DNA of 64,000 bases from the NCBI RefSeq assembly GCF_028009165.1, contig NC_079242.1, forward strand, positions 930,001-994,000, in the 5' to 3' direction. Numbering within the stretch: position 1 is the stretch's first letter; each line of letters starts with the position of its first letter. Made by a program: the position numbers and the translations under genes. Origin of the DNA: Akanthomyces muscarius. Lineage: Eukaryota > Ascomycota > Sordariomycetes > Hypocreales > Cordycipitaceae. Under the pieces are notes generated by a model. That model was not told the DNA's origin and searched no databases. It was given only the letters and a program-made list of their open reading frames with translations. Below, piece by piece: positions 1 through 8,215 of this stretch.

Positions 1-1248
1 AAAGAATTCCGAGCTAAAGTTTCCTCGACAGGCGGAAATCATGGCGTTCAATATTTTCCCCATAACACAGGGTTGGCAAAACTAGAGCTGTATCCCGGTC
101 TAGTGACGGGTTGGCACAAGAGACTTTCGCCTACCAGTGTCCTAAAAGCAGCATTCCAGCGTTGAAGAGTCTCAACACCGGCGCGACTCCGGACGGATGC
201 ACGAAAGGGGAACCCAGTTGCAAGACTTTTTTAGCGGACCAAGCGGGTGTTCACATTGCCACTGCACAGATGCATAACCGCAGGGAGCGGGCTTTCAAGG
301 CAAAACACAGGAGCAGTGTATCACGGCGAGGCTGCAATTTGGCGCCGCCCTGGCGTTCTGAGTGCGGAATCTAGGGTAGCAGTTGTCTGTCGAAGCGACA
401 AATCTCAGCAAGGTTTAGAGGCATTGAATTGCCAAGTTTCTTGTTTTTCTTTTCTTTGAACATGTACAATATATAATCATATCAGCGCAAATTGGTGTTT
501 CGATTGCATTTGTCGACGTGTGCCAAGTTGTTATTGAACAGTCGCAGAACACCACGCTCTAGCAAATTGGTTTCAGCGACAGATGTAAATCTCAACACTG
601 GGAACGACTGGATGACAGCAGTGAACCGATGCACCAAAACTAGATACCCTTCTTTACGACTGCAGCCATTTCCATGCCCATTTCATGAGCGTCGCTGCAG
701 TTTATTCTCCTTCGGCGTGCGACAAGCCGCCTCGCCGATTATTTCACGTCGCCTCTTCCCGGCTTTTTCATAGCCTCGCGATCGGCACTAGGCGGCCGTA
801 GTTAGATTAACTGTGGGTGGGTTCAAGAATCCAGTGGGTAAGCAATTATCGCCGTCTGCCCATGTCCAATCTTAATGAAGGGTTGAGACTGTCTGGTGCC
901 TGAGCATTCAGGGAGAGCCCAGGACAAATCAACATTATTGAACTTACCCCCAGCATGGGATAATCACTTCCTCCGTGCCTACCAGAACATGCTGCGACAG
1001 AAAACCCCAACTGAGGCGTAGGGAGCGCCATACTTGCAACGACGGACTCCGCTAGATTGGTCCGCTCCGCCAGCACAGGCTAGGCTTCGGCGATAATGGT
1101 GATAGTCCCAGCGTACGTCCGTCACGTCAGGACGCAAGCCACGACGAGAGAAAAAAATATAATAGTTCGCATCAATTCTCATCAATTGGACAACCAGTAG
1201 CCTGTAAACCTCAATACGAGCTTCATCCGCCTCATTCACACTACTACA
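1..1248. other. Left-edge intergenic stretch and 5' region of the SDR gene
   Basis: I see no convincing coding region here. Open frames are short, lack family motifs and lie on both strands. The last ~100 bases before the ATG at 1249 are CA/AT-rich, as in fungal 5' leaders. No RNA gene or mobile element is recognisable. Confidence 0.5.
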
Positions 1249-2016
1249 ATGCATCTCATCCTCACCGGCGCCACCGGCCTCGTCGGGTCTTCCGTTCTGG
1301 AGGCCATGATCAAGGCCAAGGACGTGACCAAAATCTCCGTCCTCAGCCGCCGGCCCATTCCTCTGGCCGAGGACGCCAAGAGCCCCAAGGTCAACGTCAT
1401 CATCCACCGCGACTTTGAGCAGTACGACGCCGGCCTCCTGCGCCAGCTCAGCGACGCCCAGGGCTGCGTTTGGGCGCTCGGCATCAGCCAGACCAAGGTC
1501 GACAGGGATGCGTACGTCAAAATCACCCAAGACTACGCCCTGGCCGCGGCCGCGTCCTTTACGACCCTCGGCCGGCCGCAGCAGCCCTTTCGCTTCGTCT
1601 ACGTCTCGGGCGAGGGCGCCACGCACACGCCCGGCCGCTTCTCCGCCATCTTTGCCCGCGTAAAGGGCGAGACGGAGCAGCGGCTCGCGGACCTCGCCGG
1701 CGCGTCGCAGGGCGCGCTGCAGGCCGACTCGGTCCGTCCGGGCTTCGTGGACGCGGCACAGCACGAGGCCATCAGGCCGTACGTGCCGGACCCGGGCCTG
1801 CTCGCCCGCGCGGCCTCGACCGTCCTGGGCCCCGTGGTGAGGGCGGCCATGCCCGGCAGCCACTCGCCGACGCCGATGCTGGGCAGCTTCCTGACGCAAA
1901 TGGCCCTGGGGACCAAGGACGACGCTGGTCTGCAGGCCAGCGGTGCCTTTCGCCTGGGACCCTCCTGGATCGTGCCCAATGTTGCGATTCGCAAGTCGAT
2001 GGGCTTGAACGCCTGA
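1249..2016 (+). CDS. Atypical SDR / NAD(P)-binding Rossmann-fold protein (HTATIP2/FMP52-like)
   Basis: A single-exon gene for 255 residues. The N-terminus has a beta strand followed by TGATGLVG, the dinucleotide-binding glycine motif of extended and atypical SDRs, within the first 15 residues. A later YVSGEGATH segment sits where this family places its Ser/Tyr region. The length and the hydrophobic C-terminal half match fungal proteins annotated as nucleoside-diphosphate-sugar epimerases and the TIP30/HTATIP2 and FMP52 group, which are NAD(P)H-binding oxidoreductases of unsettled substrate. The ATG at 1249 is the first in frame, and the motif begins only a few residues after it, so the start is secure. 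There is no clear targeting signal. The substrate is unknown. A long minus-strand frame over the same bases is a shadow. Confidence 0.85.
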   Translation: MHLILTGATGLVGSSVLEAMIKAKDVTKISVLSRRPIPLAEDAKSPKVNVIIHRDFEQYDAGLLRQLSDAQGCVWALGISQTKVDRDAYVKITQDYALAAAASFTTLGRPQQPFRFVYVSGEGATHTPGRFSAIFARVKGETEQRLADLAGASQGALQADSVRPGFVDAAQHEAIRPYVPDPGLLARAASTVLGPVVRAAMPGSHSPTPMLGSFLTQMALGTKDDAGLQASGAFRLGPSWIVPNVAIRKSMGLNA

Positions 2017-4028
2017 GAGAAGTGCTAGAGTGAAATAAGCTACGAAAAAGAAAACATCCGCGAAGAATTTGAGATGAGCAACTCTTTTTCTTCCCCTTCT
2101 TTCGGCCGCATTCCAAAAAAAAAATACATGGCAGTATGCTCGTTCGCCGAACGTGCGCCTACCAGACGCGGAATCTCACGCGTTGTGGTGTTGAGACATT
2201 AGCCTACTGGTGGAACAAAACAGGAGAGCGCGAGCTATCAACCATAGCTGCTGTGTGCAGTGTCTCCGAATACTGGGGTTCTGGGACGAACCAAGGGTAA
2301 TTAATGCTATTGTCAAAATGTAATACATAATAATCATAAATGTGAACACGCGTTTGACAGTGTCTTGAGACCCTAGCTGTGAAGTATGTCTTCGTACTGG
2401 TGACATGTCCAAGTTACACTTTTTCGCCCAAGCAAAACACTCAGTCCTTGCAAGTCACGCAAGTTGATATATGCAGCCAGATTCGACGAAACAATTACAA
2501 AGTGAACATGCGCAGCCTGTGCCTCCTGCATCTAATAAACAACGTGGACGTAGATGGGAACTGGGCGCCCTCCAAGCATACCGTGCAGAAAGCCGGCCTC
2601 GGTCCAGCTTGAGAATGGGCGATCAGGGTCCAGCGGCGAATGTGTGGGTGGAGAGCGGTAGATCAGCATCCCAACTGAGCACTTGGCGACTCACATTGGA
2701 CCTGGCTTTTGAGACAAAAGCTCCGAAGAACTGGGACCTTGTCGCACTGGAAATCTAAGACATGCGCAATACACGGTCTACAACACGCGTGTTGGAGACC
2801 AAGTCCAAGGTCCTTCTACCATTTGGTACTCTACACTTCCGGCTCTGGCTGTCACGCGATACTGTCTTCTAGGCTTTTCTTCACCAAGTCCAAAGTTTGA
2901 CTTTTGCGCAGTCTCTTTTCGTATAAGCGCCCGCATAGTTTCGGAAAAGCAAAGTCCTCAAGGAAATAACGCAGGCGAGAGTCAATAAACTTTTCAAGCG
3001 GGAATAACGAGGAGTTGTCCCTCATCAGCGGCTTTCGCCTGCCAAAACAAACTTGTCCTCCACGGGGAGACCCGTGCTGGGCTTGCGATGTTTTCAAGCA
3101 AGTGTCTCGTCCGAAAATGGCCATCGGCTTGGCGCGGTGAGTCTTTTTGCGGCATGTGGCCTCGAGAAACACCGGCCCTAGCTCCGCGCGCCTTTTGGGA
3201 TGAAGAGGTCTCACCAGCCTTGTTTTCCGTCTCATAACAACAGAGCTCTTGAAGACATTGTAATTCTACTCCGTGCTCAAAATGTATCGTGAATCCAATG
3301 ATGAAGTTGCCTCGCTCTCTTTCAATGGCCTCATTACCAATTTCTGCTTTCGAAATGATGCTCACGAAATTAACTTTGATGCTTCCTCTGCAGTAGACGT
3401 TTTCGGCACAGATCAGGGCCACTTCCACTCCGTAGGGCAATCGGCCCACACTCGTCAACCTGGCCGAAGCAAGCTCGTGGGTACAGTTTTAAGAGCAAAA
3501 CTAATATCCTGATTAGGCAAATGGCCATGTATTTGTCGGCTTTTGTTCGGACCCCATCCGTCTAGTCTTTGGCCGGTGGATCAGTATTATCGTGACGGCC
3601 AACTGCACTACTGACCCCGTCCATTCCGTCGGTAGAAGCAGTGCATTCCACATTTACACCGGCATCCAGAGTAAATGGATTTTTTTTAGCGCATGCTTGG
3701 TGCTGATTCGCAGGCCGTTCGAGGCCTAATGCGCTGGTTCACGCCCGTAGCTTGGTTGATTACGGTGGGTAGCGATGTGGGAAGCTCATCACAACGGGTA
3801 TGGCTTACACTTGGGCGGAGAGGTATTCCGAGGCTTATTCATATAACCTCTCGCTGTATACCTACCCCCATTCAACTGTGTTTTTCTCTAGTTTTCGGTC
3901 CCTCGTCTTTATACTGGGAAACGCGGAGGTCTAGGCTCGTAGGTCCATCACTCGTTAACGGCCCTTGAATCTTGCCTCAGTCTCTCTTTGCTTATATTAA
4001 TTCACACACGTTTTGCTCCGTTGCCACG
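2017..4028. other. Intergenic, no supported gene
   Basis: About 2 kb between the SDR and the repeat protein. Frames of 80-150 codons exist on both strands around 2.9-3.5 kb, but none has a recognisable motif, consistent splice sites or strand preference. TATA-like sequence occurs near 3909 and 3993 ahead of the next gene. I call nothing here. Confidence 0.5.
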
Positions 4029-7000
4029 ATGGGCAACAGCGGCAATCGCAATGTTCTGGCCAGTCTGGGACGAGTCGCTGTCCTCGGACTGCCGCTTCTG
4101 AGCACTGCTGAAGCCGGACATCATGACCAGATTGTCACCGTCACACAATACAAGTACTATGACTGGAGCTACTGCATCAACAAGTGCGGTCCGCAGACCA
4201 TGGGACCTGCCCCGGTCCTGCCTACTAGCAGTCCTGGCGAGCCACCTGGGAAGCCTGGGCAGCCGGGTCAGGTTCAGCCTCCAGTGCCCACCATTACACT
4301 CCCAAAGTGTGTTGCGAAGCCAACGGCTGTCACTACTGTCAAGGAGGGCCCTGAAGGTTACGCTACCACTGTTATCAACTACCAGCCAGACTGCAACCCT
4401 CATATTACTCTCACTTCAACAGTTGTCGCAACTGAGACTGTCACCGTCAAGACCGTCCAGCCCACCTGCAAGTCATGCCGCACGACAGTCGTCGTCTTGG
4501 AGCCCTCTAAGGCTCCTACTGCTCCCGGCTCTAACAGCGGAGGAAACTATGGCGGTAGCAACGGCGGTTTATCTGGCGCCTCCAGCCATGGAGGCAATGA
4601 AGGGGGTAACAATGGCGACCCAGCCAGCGGCGAGCATGGCAACATGAACAATATTGGAAATAGCGCTGGAAACAACGCTGGAGACCACAATGGCAACGAC
4701 AACAGCAACGACAATGGCAAAAACGGTGGCAATACTGGCTTCACAGAGGGCGGTAGCATAAACAACGGAGGAACCAACAGTGGCGGCAACGACAACGGTG
4801 GCAGCAACGACAACGGTGGTGGCAATGACAACAGTGGCGGCAACGACAACAGTGGCGGCAACGACAACAGTGGCGGCAACAACATTAACACCAATAGCGC
4901 CAGCAGCGGTAACAGCAATGCTGGCACTGGTAATCCTCCTAACCAGGCCAATCCTGATGCCGCCGCCGCCGCCGAAGATTCCTCGCCTGACCAGGATAAT
5001 ACCGCTATCGCTGGTGGTAGCCCTCCCAACCAGGGCGAGCCTGATGCCGCCGCCGCCGCTGAAGATTCCTCACCTGATCAGGATAATACCGCTATCGCTG
5101 GTGGTAGCCCTCCCAACCAGGGCGAGCCTGATGCCGCCGCCGCCGCTGAAGATTCCTCACCTGATCAGGATAATACCGCTGTCGCTGGTGGTAGCCCTCC
5201 CGACCAAGGTAGCCCTGATGCCGCCGCCGTTGATGGAAACCCCTCATCTGGCCAGGGCGACGCTGCCACCAGCAACGGTGTAAACGCTCCCAACCAAGGC
5301 AGCCCTGATACCGCCGCCGTTGATGGAAACCCCTCATCTGGCCAGGGCGACGCTGCCACCAGCAACGGTGTAAACGCTCCCAACCAAGGCAGCCCTGATA
5401 CCGCCGCCGTTGATGGAAATCCCTCATCTGGCCAGGGCGATGCTGCCACCAGCAACGGCGTAAACGCTCCCAACCAAGGCAGCCCTGATACCGCCGCCGT
5501 TGATGGAAACCCCTCATCTGGCCAGGGAGATGCTGCCGGCGGCAACGGTGACAATCCTCCCAATCAGGGCAGTCCCGATGTCACCGCCGCTGGTGGAAGC
5601 CCCTCATCTGGACAGGGTGATGCTGCCGGCGGCAACGGTGATAGCCCTCCTAACGGCGGCAACGGTGGTAGCCCTGCCGACCAAGGCAGCCCTGATGCCG
5701 CCGCCGCTAGTGTAAGTCCCTCATCTGGACAGGGTGATGCTGCCGGCGGCAACGGTGATAGCCCTCCTAACGGCGGCAACGGTGGTAGCCCTGCCGACCA
5801 AGGCAGCCCTGATGCCGCCGCCGCTAGTGTAAGTCCCTCATCTGGACAGGGTGATGCTGCCGGCGGCAACGGTGATAGCCCTCCTAACGGCGGCAACGGT
5901 GGTAGCCCTGCCGATCAAGGCAGCCCTGATACCGCCGCCGCTGGTGTGAATCCCTCATCTGGCCAAGGTGATGCTGCCGGCGGCAACGGTGACAATCCTC
6001 CCAATCAGGGCAGTCCCGATGTCGCCGCCGCTGCTGGAAGCCCCTCATCTGGACAGGGTGATGGTTCCGGCGGTTCTCCCTCGTCGCCTTCGGCAAACCC
6101 CGCGCAGGGCGGTGGTGATGGCAGCGACGGCACATCATCCATGTCTCCGCCTCCGAGCAGCGGTAGCGGAGGAGACAACTCACCTGCGTTCGGAGAAGCT
6201 GCCCCAGCCGGCGCCGATGCCAGTCCCGGTAGTTCATCCACTCCAGCCGCCGCAGGCGATAGCGGCACCGGCTCTGGCCCATCTCCGTCCGCGAGCACGA
6301 TCGTGGCCGTCGATGCCATTGCGCAAACGGCGCCGCCCAGTAGTCCGTCCACCGGCGGCAGCAGCGCGCCTACCAGCAGTCCGACCAGCAGCGCGTCCAG
6401 CTCCGCCGCTCCAACCGCGAGCAGTGGTGCTGGTGGCGGCTCTGGCGGCGGTGATTCTGGCGCTGGCGGCGGCTCTGGCGGTGGTGATTCTGGTGCTGGA
6501 GGCGGTTCCGGCGGTGGCGACTCTGGTGCTGGCGGTGGCTCTGGCGGTGGCGACTCTGGTGCTGGCGGTGGTGACTCTGGCGCTGGCGGTGGCTCTGGCG
6601 GTGGTGATTCTGGCGCTGGAGGCGGTTCCGGCGGTGGCGACTCTGGTGCTGGCGGCGGCTCTGGCGGTGGCGACTCTGGTGCTGGAGGCGGTTCCGGCGG
6701 TGGCGACTCTGGTGCTGGCGGTGGTGATTCGGGCGCTGGCGGCGGCTCTGGCGCTGGTGACTCTGGCGCTGGCGGTGGCTCTGGCGGTGGTGATTCTGGC
6801 GCTGGCGGCGGCTCTGGCGGTGGTGATTCGGGCGCTGGCGGTGGCTCTGGCGGCGGTGATTCTGGCGCTGGAGGCGGTTCCGGCGGTGGCGACTCTGGTG
6901 CTGGCGGTGGTGATTCGGGCGCTGGCGGCGGCTCTGGCGCTGGTGACTCTGGCGCTGGCGGTGGCTCTGGCGGTGGTGATTCTGGCGCTGGCGGTGGCTC

Positions 7001-7868
7001 TGGCGGCGGTGATTCTGGCGCTGGAGGCGGTTCCGGCGGTGGCGACTCTGGTGCTGGCGGTGGTGATTCGGGCGCCGGCGGCGGCTCTGGCGCTGGTGAC
7101 TCTGGCGCTGGCGGTGGCTCTGGCGGTGGTGATTCTGGCGCTGGCGGCGGCTCTGGCGGTGGTGATTCGGGCGCCGGCGGTGGCTCTGGCGGCGGTGATT
7201 CTGGCGCTGGAGGCGGTTCCGGCGGTGGCGACTCTGGTGCTGGCGGCGGCTCTGGCGGTGGCGACTCTGGTGCTGGAGGCGGTTCCGGCGGTGGCGACTC
7301 TAGTGCTGGTGGTGGTGATTCTGGCGCTGGCGGCGGCTCTGGCGGTGGTGATTCCGGTGCTGGAGGCGGTTCCGGCGGTGGCGACTCTGGTGCTGGCGGC
7401 GGCTCTGGCGGTGGCGACTCTGGTGCTGGCGGCGGCTCTGGCGGTGGTGATTCCGGTGCTGGAGGCGGTTCCGGCGCTGGGGACTCTGGTGCTGGCGGTG
7501 GTGATTCGGGCTCAGGGTCCGGTGGTGGTGACTCTGGCTCTGGTGGCGGTTCCGGCGGCGGAGACTCTGGTTCTGGCTCGGGCGGCGGAGACTCTGGCTC
7601 AGGGTCCGGTGGTGCTGACTCTGGCTCTGGTGGCGGTTCCGGCGGCGGAAACTCCGGTTCTGGCTCCGGTGGTGGTGATTCTGGCTCGGGCTCCGGTGGT
7701 GGTGATTCTGGCTCGGGCTCGGGCGGTGGCGATTCTGGCTCGGGCTCGGGCGGTGGTGATTCTGGCTCGGGCTCGGGCGGTGGTGATTCTGGCTCAGGCT
7801 CCGGTGGTGGTGATTCTGGCTCAGGCTCCGGTGGTGGTGATTCTGGCTCCGGTAGCGGCAGCGGTTAG
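4029..7868 (+). CDS. Large secreted low-complexity Gly/Ser/Asp-rich tandem-repeat protein
   Basis: A single exon of 1279 residues. I start at the ATG at 4029; the frame upstream of it has only a TTG. The N-terminus (MGNSGNRNVLASLGRVAVLG and on to about residue 30) reads as a secretion signal. Residues ~30-170 form the only non-repetitive part: Cys-containing, with TVTQ and TTV segments like those of fungal adhesin or wall-protein heads, and a Pro/Gly-rich spacer. Then follow an Asn/Gly-rich region (~175-300), 29-, 30- and 39-residue repeats rich in Pro/Gln/Asp/Ala (~300-690), a Ser/Pro/Ala spacer (~690-800), about 29 copies of an 11-residue GGGSGGGDSGA-type unit with six 7-residue variants (~800-1160), and 9-residue SGSGSGGGD units to the end. 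The C-terminus has no hydrophobic GPI tail. Probably a secreted wall or matrix protein; the function is not known. Repeat copy number may be affected by assembly. Confidence 0.8.
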   Translation: MGNSGNRNVLASLGRVAVLGLPLLSTAEAGHHDQIVTVTQYKYYDWSYCINKCGPQTMGPAPVLPTSSPGEPPGKPGQPGQVQPPVPTITLPKCVAKPTAVTTVKEGPEGYATTVINYQPDCNPHITLTSTVVATETVTVKTVQPTCKSCRTTVVVLEPSKAPTAPGSNSGGNYGGSNGGLSGASSHGGNEGGNNGDPASGEHGNMNNIGNSAGNNAGDHNGNDNSNDNGKNGGNTGFTEGGSINNGGTNSGGNDNGGSNDNGGGNDNSGGNDNSGGNDNSGGNNINTNSASSGNSNAGTGNPPNQANPDAAAAAEDSSPDQDNTAIAGGSPPNQGEPDAAAAAEDSSPDQDNTAIAGGSPPNQGEPDAAAAAEDSSPDQDNTAVAGGSPPDQGSPDAAAVDGNPSSGQGDAATSNGVNAPNQGSPDTAAVDGNPSSGQGDAATSNGVNAPNQGSPDTAAVDGNPSSGQGDAATSNGVNAPNQGSPDTAAVDGNPSSGQGDAAGGNGDNPPNQGSPDVTAAGGSPSSGQGDAAGGNGDSPPNGGNGGSPADQGSPDAAAASVSPSSGQGDAAGGNGDSPPNGGNGGSPADQGSPDAAAASVSPSSGQGDAAGGNGDSPPNGGNGGSPADQGSPDTAAAGVNPSSGQGDAAGGNGDNPPNQGSPDVAAAAGSPSSGQGDGSGGSPSSPSANPAQGGGDGSDGTSSMSPPPSSGSGGDNSPAFGEAAPAGADASPGSSSTPAAAGDSGTGSGPSPSASTIVAVDAIAQTAPPSSPSTGGSSAPTSSPTSSASSSAAPTASSGAGGGSGGGDSGAGGGSGGGDSGAGGGSGGGDSGAGGGSGGGDSGAGGGDSGAGGGSGGGDSGAGGGSGGGDSGAGGGSGGGDSGAGGGSGGGDSGAGGGDSGAGGGSGAGDSGAGGGSGGGDSGAGGGSGGGDSGAGGGSGGGDSGAGGGSGGGDSGAGGGDSGAGGGSGAGDSGAGGGSGGGDSGAGGGSGGGDSGAGGGSGGGDSGAGGGDSGAGGGSGAGDSGAGGGSGGGDSGAGGGSGGGDSGAGGGSGGGDSGAGGGSGGGDSGAGGGSGGGDSGAGGGSGGGDSSAGGGDSGAGGGSGGGDSGAGGGSGGGDSGAGGGSGGGDSGAGGGSGGGDSGAGGGSGAGDSGAGGGDSGSGSGGGDSGSGGGSGGGDSGSGSGGGDSGSGSGGADSGSGGGSGGGNSGSGSGGGDSGSGSGGGDSGSGSGGGDSGSGSGGGDSGSGSGGGDSGSGSGGGDSGSGSGGGDSGSGSGSG
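4962..5190 (+). repeat. Coding tandem repeat, 87-bp unit
   Basis: Within the repeat protein, a 29-residue unit (Ala-rich run, then SSPDQDNTA and GGSPPNQGEPD) recurs about 2.5 times with near-identical DNA. The high nucleotide identity indicates recent duplication. Confidence 0.8.
5190..5560 (+). repeat. Coding tandem repeat, 90-bp unit
   Basis: A 30-residue unit containing GNPSSGQGDAA, NGVNAPNQGSPD and TAAVD recurs about four times. Copies differ by only a few silent or single-residue changes. Confidence 0.8.
5610..5980 (+). repeat. Coding tandem repeat, 117-bp unit
   Basis: A 39-residue unit (GQGDAAGGNGDSPPNGGNG followed by GSPADQGSPD and AAAASVSPSS) is repeated about three times. The first two copies are almost identical in DNA. 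Confidence 0.8.
6424..7509 (+). repeat. Minisatellite-like coding array, 33-bp unit with 21-bp variants
   Basis: I count about 29 units of 33 bp (GAGGGSGGGDS or the GAGGGSGAGDS variant) and six shorter 21-bp units (GAGGGDS or SAGGGDS). This accounts for 1083 of the 1086 bases. Short units recur after runs of 3-7 long ones, giving a higher-order pattern that suggests block duplication by unequal exchange. Confidence 0.85.
7510..7865 (+). repeat. Coding array of 27-bp SGSGSGGGD units
   Basis: The 3' end of the repeat gene turns to Ser/Gly/Asp units of 9 residues, with a few longer variants near the start. The array runs to within one codon of the stop. Confidence 0.8.
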
Positions 7869-8215
7869 AAAGTGGGTGTTCATGTCTAATGGATCAGCAG
7901 CGTTCGGAGTATTGTTATATAAAAGGCTGACCGCGACGTCGAGCCGGTCTTCGCGCGGCAGTAGAGTAGCGTCGCGAGGGAATCAAGGCAAAGTTGCCTG
8001 GTGTATATGATATTTCTATTTCTATTAATTGTTATTGATGGTTTAATTCTTCTCTTTCTACATAGTCAATGAAGAAGCCCTTTGGGACGTCTTCTTCCCG
8101 GATCACTTGACCATACTAAACGCAAAACCATATGTAGCACTCGTCTTTGCGATAATCTGATAATTAGCCTAGCGAGTCCAGGCGTATGTTCGTGGTTAAA
8201 TAATACATCGCGTCG
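7869..8215. other. Convergent 3' intergenic region
   Basis: A 347-bp gap between the 3' ends of the repeat protein and the Rad26-like gene. It is AT-rich with T-runs near 8010-8060, suiting overlapping or adjacent 3' untranslated regions. No gene is visible. Confidence 0.55.

Noticed and set aside
979..1899. 306-codon minus-strand frame over the SDR gene
   Set aside because: Antisense shadow of a GC-rich coding region; Arg/Gly-rich and without motifs, while the plus frame has a clear Rossmann motif.
2852..3512. Overlapping 80- to 154-codon frames on both strands
   Set aside because: No motif, no splice continuation and no strand preference; a shared stretch open on both strands is not evidence of a gene.
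7869..8010. Extra exon adding an anchor to the repeat protein
   Set aside because: No usable donor (GTTAGA only) before the stop and no hydrophobic segment downstream.
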